Below, in pieces: positions 18,192-26,939 of a stretch of 64,000 bases of DNA (positions are counted from its first letter, which is position 1; the number at the start of each line of letters is the position of its first letter). Both the position numbers and the translations under genes were made by a program. The notes below the pieces were generated by a model that was not told the origin of the DNA, did no database searches, and was given only the letters and a program-made list of their open reading frames with translations. Source of the stretch: Streptomyces mangrovisoli (GTDB lineage Bacteria > Actinomycetota > Actinomycetes > Streptomycetales > Streptomycetaceae); assembly GCF_000974985.2 (NCBI RefSeq), contig NZ_LAVA02000004.1:62001-126000 (forward strand). Reading direction: 5' to 3'.

Positions 18192-20783
18192 CTAGCCCGC
18201 CGCAGGCGCCCCCGCGTCGCAGGCCTGTGCCGCCAGTGCCCGTCCCAGGTCGTCCCGCGCCTCCAGCACCAGTCGCCGCAGGGCCGGAGCCGCCTGCGCG
18301 TGCGCCGCGAGCCACGCGTCCGCCGCCGCCAGGGTCCCGGCGGAGTCCTGGAGCGACGGGAACAGCCCGCTGACCACGTCCATGCCGATCTGGATCGACC
18401 GCTCGGCCCACACCCGCTCGATGGCCTCGAAGTACTTCGCCGCGTACGGCGCGAGCAGCTCCCGCTGCGACGCCTGGTCGAAGCCCGCGATGGTCGCCTC
18501 CACCAGCGCGTTGGACAGCGCGTCCGACTCGACGACCTGCGCCCAGGCCTGCGCCTTGACCGCGGCGGACGGCCGGGCGGCCAGGCAGCGCACCTGGTGC
18601 CGCTTGCCGGACGCGGTGTCGTCGCGGGCCAGTTCGGCCGAGAGGGCCGTCTCGTCCGCGACCCCGTGCACGGCCAGCGGCTCCAGGAACGCCCAGCGCA
18701 GCTCCTGGTCCACGCTCAGCCCGTCGATCGTCTCCGTGCCGTCGAGCAGCGCCCCGAGCAGGCCCAGCTCCTCCGTGCCGGACGCCACCGACGCGAAGAA
18801 CCTGGCCCACGCCAGCTGCGGCTCGCCGCCCGGCGCGGCGGCCCGCAGCTCGCGCAGCGCACCCTCGGCGAGCCGCGCGCCCGCGTCCTCCCGGTGGTCC
18901 GGCGCCAGGTACTGGACCAGGGCGGTACGGGCCCACGCGTGCAGCATCTGGAGCACGCCGATGTCGGTCTCCCGGCCCGCGAACCGCAGCACGAGGTCCA
19001 CGAAGTCACGGGCCGGCAGCAGCGCGTCCCGGGTCATGTTCCACAGTGCCGACCAGCACAGCGCGCGGGCCAGCGGGTCGGGCATCGCGCCGAGGTGCTC
19101 GCGGAGCGCGGCCAGGGAGGCGTCGTCGAAGCGGATCTTGCAGTAGGTGAGGTCGTCGTCGTTGACGAGGACCAGCTCCGGGGCCTCGGCACCGGCCAGT
19201 TCGGCCACCACCGTGCGCGGGCCGTCGACGTCCACCTCGGCGCGGGCGTAGCGGACCAGCTCTCCGTCGGTGACCCGGTACAGGCCCACCGCGACCCGGT
19301 GCGGGCGCAGTTCGGGGTGGGATTCGGCGGCCTCCTGGAGCACGGCCAGCTCGCCGACGCGGCCCTCGGCGTCCAGCAGCACCTGCGGGGTGAGGGAGTT
19401 GACGCCCGCGGTCTGGAGCCAGGAGCGGGCCCACGCGCTCATGTCGCGGCCGCTGGTCTCCTCCAGCACCGACAGCAGGTCGCCGAGGCGGGTGTTGCCG
19501 TAGGCGTTGCGCTTGAAGTAGCGGCGCGCGCCCTCCAGGAACGCGTCCTGGCCGACGTAGGCGACGAGCTGCTTGAGGACGGAGGCGCCCTTGGCGTACG
19601 TGATCCCGTCGAAGTTGAGCTTGGCGTCCTGGAGGTCGCGGATGTCGGCGGTGATCGGGTGCGTGGACGGCAGCTGGTCCGCGCGGTAGGCCCACGCCTT
19701 GCGGCGGTTGGCGAAGGTGATCCAGGCGTCCTTGAAGCGGGTCGCGCCGACGTTGGCGAACGTGCCCATGAAGTCCGCGAAGGACTCCTTCAGCCACAGG
19801 TCGTCCCACCACACCATGGTGACGAGGTCGCCGAACCACATGTGCGCCATCTCGTGCAGGATCACGTTGGCGCGCGCCTCGTACGAGGTCTGCGTCACCT
19901 TGCCGCGGAAGATGTACTCCTCGCGGAAGGTCACCAGGCCCGGGTTCTCCATCGCGCCGAGGTTGTACTCCGGCACGAACGCCTGGTCGTACTTCCCGAA
20001 CGGGTACGGGTAGTCGAAGTGCTCGTGGAAGAAGTCCAGGCCCTGCTTGGTGACGAGGAAGACGTCGTCGGCGTCGAAGTGCGGGGCGAGGCCCTTGCGG
20101 CACAGCGCACCGAGCGGGATCGAGAGCTTGCTGCCGTCGTCGAGGACCCGCTCGTAGTGGTCGGTCACGTAGTGGTACGGACCCGCCACCACGCACGTGA
20201 TGTACGTCGAGATCGGCTTGGTCTCCGCGAACCGCCACACCCCGTCGGCCCGCTCGCCGGCGCCGTTGCTCCACACCGTCCAGGCCTCGGGCGCCCGCAC
20301 CTCGAAGCGGAAGGGGGCCTTGAGGTCGGGCTGCTCGAAGTTGGCGAAGACCCGGCGGGAGTCGGCCGGCTCGTACTGCGTGTAGAGGTAGACCTCGCCG
20401 TCCTCGGGGTCGACGAAGCGGTGCAGGCCCTCGCCGGTGCGCGAGTACGCGCACTGCGCGTCCACGACCAGCTCGTTCTCCGCGGCCAGGTCGTCCAGGG
20501 CGATCCGGGCGCCGTCGAAGACCTGGCCGGGGTCGAGATCGCGGCCGTTGAGGGTGACGGAGGTCACGCTCGGCGCGATCAGGTCGGCGAAGCTGGACGC
20601 GCCGGGCTCGGCGCAGCGGAAGCGGATCGTGGTGACGGAGCGGAAGGTGCGGGGCCCCTCGCCGAGGCCCCCGACGGCGTCGTCCACCGCGGAACGCACG
20701 TCCAGGGACACCTCGTAGCCGTCGACCGACAGCAGGGCGGCCCGCTCCCGGGCCTCGTCGCGGGACAGATTCTCACCGGGCAC
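18192..20783 (-). CDS. Aminopeptidase N (M1 family), copy 2
   Basis: An 863-residue M1 zinc aminopeptidase paralogous to the gene at 3301-5871. GAMEN is at residues 276-280, HEMAH at 310-314 and the third zinc ligand Glu at 333, so the catalytic set is intact. The N-terminus (MPGENLSRDEARERAALLSV) closely parallels copy 1, but the overall sequence is well diverged. This argues for an old duplication rather than a recent one. Start is a GTG. It is divergent from the nitroreductase-like gene. Specificity differences between the two copies cannot be read from sequence. Confidence 0.95.
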   Translation of the reverse strand: MPGENLSRDEARERAALLSVDGYEVSLDVRSAVDDAVGGLGEGPRTFRSVTTIRFRCAEPGASSFADLIAPSVTSVTLNGRDLDPGQVFDGARIALDDLAAENELVVDAQCAYSRTGEGLHRFVDPEDGEVYLYTQYEPADSRRVFANFEQPDLKAPFRFEVRAPEAWTVWSNGAGERADGVWRFAETKPISTYITCVVAGPYHYVTDHYERVLDDGSKLSIPLGALCRKGLAPHFDADDVFLVTKQGLDFFHEHFDYPYPFGKYDQAFVPEYNLGAMENPGLVTFREEYIFRGKVTQTSYEARANVILHEMAHMWFGDLVTMVWWDDLWLKESFADFMGTFANVGATRFKDAWITFANRRKAWAYRADQLPSTHPITADIRDLQDAKLNFDGITYAKGASVLKQLVAYVGQDAFLEGARRYFKRNAYGNTRLGDLLSVLEETSGRDMSAWARSWLQTAGVNSLTPQVLLDAEGRVGELAVLQEAAESHPELRPHRVAVGLYRVTDGELVRYARAEVDVDGPRTVVAELAGAEAPELVLVNDDDLTYCKIRFDDASLAALREHLGAMPDPLARALCWSALWNMTRDALLPARDFVDLVLRFAGRETDIGVLQMLHAWARTALVQYLAPDHREDAGARLAEGALRELRAAAPGGEPQLAWARFFASVASGTEELGLLGALLDGTETIDGLSVDQELRWAFLEPLAVHGVADETALSAELARDDTASGKRHQVRCLAARPSAAVKAQAWAQVVESDALSNALVEATIAGFDQASQRELLAPYAAKYFEAIERVWAERSIQIGMDVVSGLFPSLQDSAGTLAAADAWLAAHAQAAPALRRLVLEARDDLGRALAAQACDAGAPAAG

Positions 20784-20943
20784 GGGCGGTACTCCTTCAG
20801 GGCAAATCGGGTCCTACGGGACATGGCTTGAGGCGGCGGATCAGGACCGATCCTGCCATGCGCACCTGACGCCGGGCACTCGGGAATGGGGCGGGTTGCG
20901 ATCGGTGTTGCCCAGGGAAAGACCGCATGTGCGAAGGAGAGCC

Positions 20944-21606
20944 ATGTCCGACACCGCGACCACGTCCACCAGGACCCCGGTCGACTTCTGGTTCGACCCG
21001 CTGTGCCCCTGGGCGTGGATGACGTCCCGCTGGGTGCTGGAGGTGGAGAAGGTCCGCGACATCGAGGTCCGCTGGCACATCATGAGCCTCGCCGTGCTCA
21101 ACGAGGACAAGCTCGACGACCTGCCCGAGAACTACCGCGAGATGCTCGCCACCAAGGCGTGGAAGCCGGTGCGCGTGGTGACCGCCGCCTGGCAGAAGCA
21201 CGGCGCCGAGGTGCTCGGCCCGCTCTACACCGCGCTCGGCACCCGCATCCACAACAACGGCGAGGGCCCCACCCTGGAGGCCGTCGCCGGCGCCCTCGCG
21301 GACGTCGGGCTGCCCGCCGACCTGATCGACTACGCCGACCAGGAGGACTTCGAGTTCGACGCCGAGCTGCGCGCCTCCCACAAGGAGGGCATCGACAAGG
21401 TCGGCCAGGAGGTCGGCACCCCGGTCATCGCGCTGCCCGGCCCCGACGGCGAGCAGATAGCGTTCTTCGGCCCGGTCGTCACCCCCGCCCCCAAGGGCGA
21501 GGCCGCGGCCCGCCTGTGGGACGGCTCCGTCGCGGTCGCCTCCGTCCCCGGCTTCTACGAGATCAAGCGCACCCGCACCAAGGGTCCGGACTTCAGCAAC
21601 CTCTGA
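20944..21606 (+). CDS. DsbA-like mycothiol-dependent nitroreductase family protein
   Basis: A 220-residue thioredoxin-fold protein of the DsbA/Rv2466c group. After the first strand (VDFWFDPLCPWAW) the active-site position reads Cys-Pro-Trp-Ala, so the resolving cysteine of the CPWC motif known from the mycobacterial enzyme is absent. The cis-Pro region is GTPVIALP. Mycothiol-linked reduction of electrophiles is the family activity; whether a single-cysteine form does this is an inference. ATG with AAGGAG upstream. A strong hairpin follows the gene. Confidence 0.85.
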   Translation: MSDTATTSTRTPVDFWFDPLCPWAWMTSRWVLEVEKVRDIEVRWHIMSLAVLNEDKLDDLPENYREMLATKAWKPVRVVTAAWQKHGAEVLGPLYTALGTRIHNNGEGPTLEAVAGALADVGLPADLIDYADQEDFEFDAELRASHKEGIDKVGQEVGTPVIALPGPDGEQIAFFGPVVTPAPKGEAAARLWDGSVAVASVPGFYEIKRTRTKGPDFSNL

Positions 21607-21623
21607 GAGGTCCGTCACGCGGC

Positions 21624-21659
21624 GAAGGGCCGGCCGGGAACCTCCCCGGCCGGCCCTTC
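21624..21659. terminator. Bidirectional terminator hairpin
   Basis: A perfect 15-base stem, GAAGGGCCGGCCGGG and its complement, with a 6-base loop, lies between the convergent nitroreductase-like and TauD-like genes. It can serve both. Confidence 0.85.
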
Positions 21660-21677
21660 CCCGTATGCCGCGCGTGG

Positions 21678-22571
21678 TTACGCGGCCACCGACGTGTAGT
21701 GCGCCGCGTCGCCCTCGATCGACCAGCTCTCCTTGCCCTCGACGCCGACCGGGATGTCACCGGCGACGGTCACCCGGTGCAGCCGCCGCGGCAGGCCGTC
21801 GTAGTTGTCGATCGCGTAGTGCTGGGTGATGCGGTTGTCGAAGAGCACCAGCTGGTTCTCCGACCAGCGGTGGCGCAGCACGTTCTCCGGACGGGTCACG
21901 TACGACTGGAACAGGTCGAGCAGCTTGCGCGACTCGCCGACGGACAGCCCCACGATCCGCTGCGCGAACCCGCCGATGAACAGCCCGCGTTCACCGGTCA
22001 GTGGGTGCACCCGGACCACGGGGTGCGCCGTGCGGAACGTGATCGAGGTGAACTGGGCGCGCTGGGCGGCCTGTTCGTCGTCGACGTCCTCGTCCGGCAC
22101 GGCGTAGTCGTAGTCGTTGGTGTGCTCCGCCCACAGCGTGTCCGCGAGCCGCCGCAGCGGCTCGGGCAGGTCGCGGTAGGCGGCCGCCGCGTTCGCGATC
22201 AGGGTCTCGCCGCCGTACGGCGGGATCGTGAGGCTGCGCAGGGTGCTGGCCTGCGGCGGGTTGAGCACGAAGGTGACGTCGGTGTGCCAGTGGTTGGCGC
22301 GGCCGCGCTCGGAGTCGACCGGGAGCACGTGGGGCACGCCGTCGATCGACGAGACCGTCGGGTGCGCGGTGGTGAGGTCGCCGAAGTGGCGGGCGAACGC
22401 CTGCTGGCCCTCGTCGTCGAGGTCCACGTCGTCGAAGACCAGCGCCTTGTGGGTGTTCAGCGCCTCGCGCAACGCGGCGACGGCCGCTTCGTCGAGGGGC
22501 TTCGCGAGGTCGACGCCAAGGACGCGGGCGCCGATCCGGCCGGTGACCTTGGTGATCTCGATGTCTGCCAT
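21678..22571 (-). CDS. TauD/TfdA family Fe(II)/2-oxoglutarate dioxygenase
   Basis: A 297-residue dioxygenase of the TauD/AtsK group, which oxidises sulfonates or sulfate esters and releases sulfite or sulfate. Iron ligands are His96 and Asp98 in HWHTDVTF, and His251 in TQHYAIDNYD. The 2-oxoglutarate-binding arginine region follows in LPRRLHRVTV. ATG with AAGGACC upstream. It is the last gene of a minus-strand run starting with an ABC importer, 19 bases after the monooxygenase. This fits scavenging of organosulfur compounds. Taurine itself versus an alkyl sulfate cannot be decided. Confidence 0.9.
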   Translation of the reverse strand: MADIEITKVTGRIGARVLGVDLAKPLDEAAVAALREALNTHKALVFDDVDLDDEGQQAFARHFGDLTTAHPTVSSIDGVPHVLPVDSERGRANHWHTDVTFVLNPPQASTLRSLTIPPYGGETLIANAAAAYRDLPEPLRRLADTLWAEHTNDYDYAVPDEDVDDEQAAQRAQFTSITFRTAHPVVRVHPLTGERGLFIGGFAQRIVGLSVGESRKLLDLFQSYVTRPENVLRHRWSENQLVLFDNRITQHYAIDNYDGLPRRLHRVTVAGDIPVGVEGKESWSIEGDAAHYTSVAA

Positions 22572-22590
22572 GACGGGGTCCTTTCGGAAA

Positions 22591-24039
22591 TCAGGCGAGT
22601 GCGGATGCGGATGCGGATGCGGATGCGGATGTGGGTGTGGGTGCGGATGCGGGTGTGGGTGTGGGTGTTGGGTCGGTGGTGGCCGGTGACGCCGGGGCGG
22701 GCGGGCGCGCCGCCGCGGGGACGACGTGCTGGTTGGCGGGCCGGGGGAGGCCGTACCGCTCGCGCAGGGTGCGGCGCTCGCCGTACTCCGTGCGGAGCAG
22801 ACCGCGCTCGCGCAGGACGGGGACCACGTGGTCGACGAAGGTGTCCAGGCCGGACGGCAGGACCGGCGGCATGATGTTGAAGCCGTCGGCGGCGCCCCGC
22901 GTGAACCAGGTCTCGATCGCGTCGGCGACCTGCTCGGGCGTCCCCGTGAAGGTGAGGTGCCCGCGCCCGCCGCCGAGCCGCCCGATCAGCTGCCGCACGG
23001 TCAGCCGCTCGCGCCGGGCCAGCTCCACCACGAGCGTGTAGCGGCTCTTGGCGCCCTCGACCGCGCTCTCCGGCGGCAGGTCGGCGGGCAGCGGCCCGTC
23101 CAGCGCGAGCGTCCCGACCGGCAGCTGGAGCAGCGACTCCAGCCGGGCCACACCGTGGTCGTACACGATGTGGTCCTCCAGGACCTGTTCCAGCTCGCGC
23201 GCCTCGGCCTCGGTCGAGCCGATCACCGGGACGATGCCCGGCAGCACCTTCAGGTGCTCCGGGTCGCGACCGGCGCGCCGGGTGCGGGACTTGAGGTCGG
23301 CGTAGAAGGCCCGCGCGTCCTCGAAGGTCTGCTGCGCGGTGAACACCGCCTCCGCGTGCCGGGCGGCGAACGCCTTGCCGTCCGCCGAGGAGCCGGCCTG
23401 CACCAGCAGCGGGTAACCCTGCGGTGTGCGCGGCACGTTGAGGGCGCCCTCGACACTGAAGTACCTGCCCTGGTGGCGCGGCGGGTGGATCTTGTCGTCG
23501 TCGCCCCAGACCCCCCGCTCCTTGTCGGCGACGACGGTGTCGTCCTCCCAGCTGTCCCAGAGCTTCAGCGCCACCTCCACGAACTCCGCGGCGCGGGCGT
23601 ACCGTTCGGCGTGCGCGGGCTCGTGCTCCAGCCCGAAGTTGCGGGCCGCCTCCGCACCCGCGGTCGTCACGATGTTCCAGCCGGCCCGCCCGCCGCTGAC
23701 GATGTCCAGCGAGGCGAACTTCCGGGCCAGGTTGTAGGGCGAGTTGTACGACGTCGACGCCGTGGCGATCAGACCGATGTGCTCGGTCGCCGTCGCCAGC
23801 GCGGTGAGCAGCGTCAGCGGCTCCAGCGCCCCGGCCGGCCGCTGCGCCACCCGGCTCCACAGCTGCGGGCCGTCCGCGAGGAACAGCGAGTCGAACGTGC
23901 CCCGTTCGGCGGTCCGCGCCAGCCCCACGTAGTGGTCGAGCCGGACATGCGCGTACGGGTCGCTCTCCGGCAGCCGCCACGACGCCTCGTGGTGGCCGGT
24001 GTTCATCAGGAACGCGTTCAGGTGCAGCCGGCGGGTCAT
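22591..24039 (-). CDS. LLM-class flavin-dependent monooxygenase (NtaA/SnaA/DszA group)
   Basis: A 482-residue two-component flavin monooxygenase of the NtaA/DszA type, using reduced FMN and oxygen. Typical blocks are HLNAFLMNTGHHEASWR, GTFDSLFLADGPQLW, NLARKFASLDIVSGGRAGWN and PLLVQAGSSADGKAFAARHA. The start ATG overlaps the stop of the upstream ATPase gene by four bases (ATGA), so the two are translationally coupled. The last 45 or so residues are a Pro/Thr/Ser/Ala tail encoded by hexamer repeats and are unlikely to be catalytic. With the importer and TauD-type enzyme, it probably cleaves carbon-sulfur bonds of imported compounds. Confidence 0.9.
   Translation of the reverse strand: MTRRLHLNAFLMNTGHHEASWRLPESDPYAHVRLDHYVGLARTAERGTFDSLFLADGPQLWSRVAQRPAGALEPLTLLTALATATEHIGLIATASTSYNSPYNLARKFASLDIVSGGRAGWNIVTTAGAEAARNFGLEHEPAHAERYARAAEFVEVALKLWDSWEDDTVVADKERGVWGDDDKIHPPRHQGRYFSVEGALNVPRTPQGYPLLVQAGSSADGKAFAARHAEAVFTAQQTFEDARAFYADLKSRTRRAGRDPEHLKVLPGIVPVIGSTEAEARELEQVLEDHIVYDHGVARLESLLQLPVGTLALDGPLPADLPPESAVEGAKSRYTLVVELARRERLTVRQLIGRLGGGRGHLTFTGTPEQVADAIETWFTRGAADGFNIMPPVLPSGLDTFVDHVVPVLRERGLLRTEYGERRTLRERYGLPRPANQHVVPAAARPPAPASPATTDPTPTPTPASAPTPTSASASASASALA
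22600..22670. repeat. Hexanucleotide tract in the monooxygenase 3' end
   Basis: About twelve GGATGC/GGGTGT-type hexamers in a row encode alternating Ser-Ala and Thr-Pro pairs at the C-terminus of the monooxygenase. Slippage would change tail length without a frameshift. Confidence 0.85.
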
Positions 24040-24773
24040 GCGTGGTCCTCCGTGACGCCGAGGGCGGCGAGCAGCCGTTCGCGGTACTCGCCGAGCAGCG
24101 GTTCGCGGTACGAGCGCGGGTGCGGACGGTCGATGGTCAGGTCCAGGCCGATCCGGCCCCGGTCGAGGACGAGGACCCGGTCGGCGAGCACGATCGCCTC
24201 GTCCACGTCGTGCGTGACCAGCAGCACCGACGGCCGGTGACGCTCCCACAGCTCCCGCAGCAGGGCGTGCATCCGGATCCGGGTGAGCGCGTCCAGCGCC
24301 CCGAACGGCTCGTCGGCGAGCAGCAGTTCGGGCTCGCGCACCAGGGACCGGGCGAGCGCCGCGCGCTGCGCCTCGCCGCCGGACAGCTCCCCGGGCCAGG
24401 CCCGCTCGCGCCCCGCGAGCCCGACCTCCGCGAGCGCGGCCCGGCCCCGGTCGGCGGCGTCCTTGCCGGGCAGCCCCAGCAGCACGTTGTCCAGCACCCG
24501 CATCCACGGCAGCAGCCGCGAGTCCTGGAAGACCACCGACACCCGCTCCGGGGCGGTCAGTCCTCCGCTGCCCGCCACCTCGTGGTCGAGGCCGGCGATC
24601 GCCCGCAGCAGGGTGGACTTGCCGGAGCCGCTGTGCCCGAGCAGGGCGGTGAACTGCCCGGCGGGCAGGTCGAGATCGATGCCGTCGAGGACCGTACGCC
24701 CCTCGAACGACCGGGTCAGACCGCTCAGCCGGACGGCGGCGGGACGGCTCAGCTGCTCAGTGTGCGGCGCCAC
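24036..24773 (-). CDS. ABC transporter ATP-binding protein, sulfonate/nitrate type
   Basis: A 245-residue ATPase of the SsuB/TauB/NrtD family that powers uptake of sulfonates or similar anions. Walker A is GHSGSGKST at residues 46-54, the signature is LSGGE, Walker B is LLLADEP, and the H-loop lies in LLVTHDVDEA. The GTG start (APHTEQLSR) lies inside the end of the permease gene, giving a 25-base overlap. Its own stop overlaps the monooxygenase start. This tight packing shows one transcript. Confidence 0.93.
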   Translation of the reverse strand: MAPHTEQLSRPAAVRLSGLTRSFEGRTVLDGIDLDLPAGQFTALLGHSGSGKSTLLRAIAGLDHEVAGSGGLTAPERVSVVFQDSRLLPWMRVLDNVLLGLPGKDAADRGRAALAEVGLAGRERAWPGELSGGEAQRAALARSLVREPELLLADEPFGALDALTRIRMHALLRELWERHRPSVLLVTHDVDEAIVLADRVLVLDRGRIGLDLTIDRPHPRSYREPLLGEYRERLLAALGVTEDHA

Positions 24774-25627
24774 GACAGCACCCTCCGTTCGATGAGACGG
24801 ACAGCGCTGTCGGAGAGGAGGCCGAAGATGCCGTAGACCACCAGGCCGACCAGGATGATGTCGGTACGGCCGTAGTTCTGGGCCTGGAACATCATGTAGC
24901 CGAGGCCGCTGGTGGCGTTGATCTGTTCGAGCACCACCAGCCCCAGCCAGGACCCGGTCACCCCGAGGCGCAGGCCGACGAAGAAGCCGGGCAGCGCGCC
25001 GGGGATCACGATCCGCCGGATGAACGCCCACCTCGACAGGCCCTGGACCTCGGCGAGTTCGACATAGCGCTGGTCGATGCCGGACAGCGCGGCATGGGTG
25101 TTCAGATAGATCGGGACGTAGACGACGATCGCTATGATGGCGATCTTGAAGGTCTCGCCGATGCCCAGCCACAGGATGAACAGCGGGATCAGCCCGAGGG
25201 TCGGGACGGCCCGGTTGAGCTGCACCGTTCCGTCGATCAGCGCCTCCCCCGTGCGGGTGAGTCCGGACGCGACGGCCAGCACCACCCCGGCGGTCAGGCC
25301 GATGGCGAAGCCGTAGGCGGCCCGCTCCAGCGAGGTCAGCACGTCGGACGGCAGGGTGCCGTCGGTCCACAGGTGCACGCCGGTCCGAAAGACCGTCCAG
25401 GGGGCCGGGATCGCGGCCGGGTCGAGCCGGCCCGCGGCCGAGGCGACCGCCCAGACGGCGACCAGCAGGACGGGCCCGGCGAGCCGCGCCGCGGGCAGCC
25501 GGCGGCCGGGGGAGAGGCGCCGGCGCCGGCGGACCGGGCGCTCCCGCGTGGGGGCCGGGTCCGCCGCGCCCGGCGCCGGGTCCGGGGCGGCGCCCGCGAC
25601 CGGGGTGGTGGTCGAGGTCGTGCTCAC
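24749..25627 (-). CDS. ABC transporter permease, sulfonate type
   Basis: A 292-residue inner-membrane permease with about six hydrophobic helices after a Pro/Ala-rich, Arg-rich cytoplasmic N-terminus. The BPD_transp_1 coupling region ELAEVQGLSRWAFIRRIVIP followed by GALPGF is the expected EAA loop. The start GTG has GGAGG about eight bases upstream; another in-frame GTG lies nine bases before. It sits between the binding protein gene (5-base gap) and the ATPase gene (overlap). Confidence 0.92.
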   Translation of the reverse strand: MSTTSTTTPVAGAAPDPAPGAADPAPTRERPVRRRRRLSPGRRLPAARLAGPVLLVAVWAVASAAGRLDPAAIPAPWTVFRTGVHLWTDGTLPSDVLTSLERAAYGFAIGLTAGVVLAVASGLTRTGEALIDGTVQLNRAVPTLGLIPLFILWLGIGETFKIAIIAIVVYVPIYLNTHAALSGIDQRYVELAEVQGLSRWAFIRRIVIPGALPGFFVGLRLGVTGSWLGLVVLEQINATSGLGYMMFQAQNYGRTDIILVGLVVYGIFGLLSDSAVRLIERRVLSWRRTLSS

Positions 25628-25632
25628 CGCCG

Positions 25633-26700
25633 TCACCTCCGGTACTCCGCCGGTACCGCCCGCGCCGCGATCGACTCGAAGCGGTGGTCGAACAGGCTGC
25701 TGACGTCGGTCTTCTTCACGAAGCCGCCCTCCGCCAGCAGATCGGCGGTCTCCTGCTCCCACTTGATCGCCTCGTCCCAGCTCGGCGGGAACAGCGGCTT
25801 GTTGGCGAGCTTCGTGATCGACTGCGCCTGCGGGAGGGTCAGGTTCTGCGTCTTGACGTAGAACTCCTCGTTCCAGACGTCCGGATGCTCGTACTGCCAC
25901 ACCTGGCCCTGGGCCCACTGCGGGATGTACGCGGCGATCGCGGCGGCCTTCGCCCGGTCGTTCAGCACCGAAGCCGGCGCCCACAGCAGGCTCAGCAGGT
26001 CGACGACGTCGGTGTCGATGGTGTGCGCGCCCTTCGACCCGTACTGCTGGAGATAGGCGGGCGCCTGGCTGATGGCGAGCGGCGCGATGTCCACCTGGCC
26101 GGACTGGAGCGCGGTGAGGAACTGGTTGCTGGTCAGCGGCACCAGCTTCACGTCGTCGTAGGCCAGGCCCGCCTTCTTCAGCGCCCGCAGCAGCACCACG
26201 CCCTGCGCCTGCCCCTGGGAGAACGCGAGCTTCTTCCCCTTGAACCCGGCCACGTCCCGGATGTCGCTGCCGGGCTTGGTGGCGAAGAGGTAACTGGGCT
26301 TGCGGGTCAGGTCGATCGCCACGATCTTCGCGTCGAAGCCCTGGTAGTGCGCCTGTATCGGCGGGATCCCCGCATTGGCCGCGAGGTCGAGCGACTTGGC
26401 GCGGAAGGCGTTGATGACATCGGGCCCCGCCCCGATGTTCACCCAACTCGACACCGTGAAGGGCAGCGCGGGCAGCTTCGCCAGCTTGAACTGCAACTGC
26501 TGGGTGCCCAGATAGGAGGCGATCTTCAGGCTGGTGCCGGCCGGCACCTTGTGGGCGAGCGGGGCGGCCGAGGCGCCGCTCACGTCGGCGGCGGCACTGC
26601 TGTTCGCGCAGCCGCTCAGGCCTGCCGCGGCGGCGCCGACACCGAGCAGCGAGGTCAGAAAGAGCCGGCGGTCGACACCGGGAACGGGCGGAGAAGGCAT
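25633..26700 (-). CDS. Sulfonate/aliphatic organosulfur ABC substrate-binding lipoprotein
   Basis: A 355-residue periplasmic-type binding protein anchored as a lipoprotein. The N-terminus has an RRLFL motif at residues 11-15, which suggests Tat export, and a lipobox LSGC with Cys31 as the lipidated residue. The body fits the SsuA/NMT1 fold, with VNIGAGPDVINAFRAKSLDL and LVPLTSNQFLTALQSGQVDI as typical ligand-site loops. The ATG has GGGAG upstream. It is the first structural gene after the micro-ORF and hairpin at 26940-27043, pointing to regulated uptake. Substrate identity is inferred from the downstream monooxygenase and dioxygenase. Confidence 0.92.
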   Translation of the reverse strand: MPSPPVPGVDRRLFLTSLLGVGAAAAGLSGCANSSAAADVSGASAAPLAHKVPAGTSLKIASYLGTQQLQFKLAKLPALPFTVSSWVNIGAGPDVINAFRAKSLDLAANAGIPPIQAHYQGFDAKIVAIDLTRKPSYLFATKPGSDIRDVAGFKGKKLAFSQGQAQGVVLLRALKKAGLAYDDVKLVPLTSNQFLTALQSGQVDIAPLAISQAPAYLQQYGSKGAHTIDTDVVDLLSLLWAPASVLNDRAKAAAIAAYIPQWAQGQVWQYEHPDVWNEEFYVKTQNLTLPQAQSITKLANKPLFPPSWDEAIKWEQETADLLAEGGFVKKTDVSSLFDHRFESIAARAVPAEYRR

Positions 26701-26869
26701 GACGGAACTCCCTGGGGCGCGGAAATCGGAAACGGGAAGCGGGAAATCGGACACAGGGGAAAGAAAGCCGAATGCGTGCAGGACGGCGAGACGCCGGAAA
26801 ATTCCGAGACGAGCCCGGGGAGCGGGAATTGACCCGTGCCGAGGCACCTGCGGAGTCACACGCGTCGGA

Positions 26870-26922
26870 GGCGGGCCGAGGGCGAATGCGCCGGAGGGCG
26901 GGCCGAAGACGAATGCGCCGGA
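26870..26922. repeat. 26-bp direct repeat in the binding-protein leader
   Basis: GGCGGGCCGAGGGCGAATGC and the following CGCCGGA-type end (26870-26895) recur at 26897-26922 with two differences, one base apart. The copies lie in the untranslated region between the cysteine micro-ORF hairpin and the binding protein gene. Confidence 0.75.
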
Positions 26923-26939
26923 CGCGCGAGGAGAGGCGT

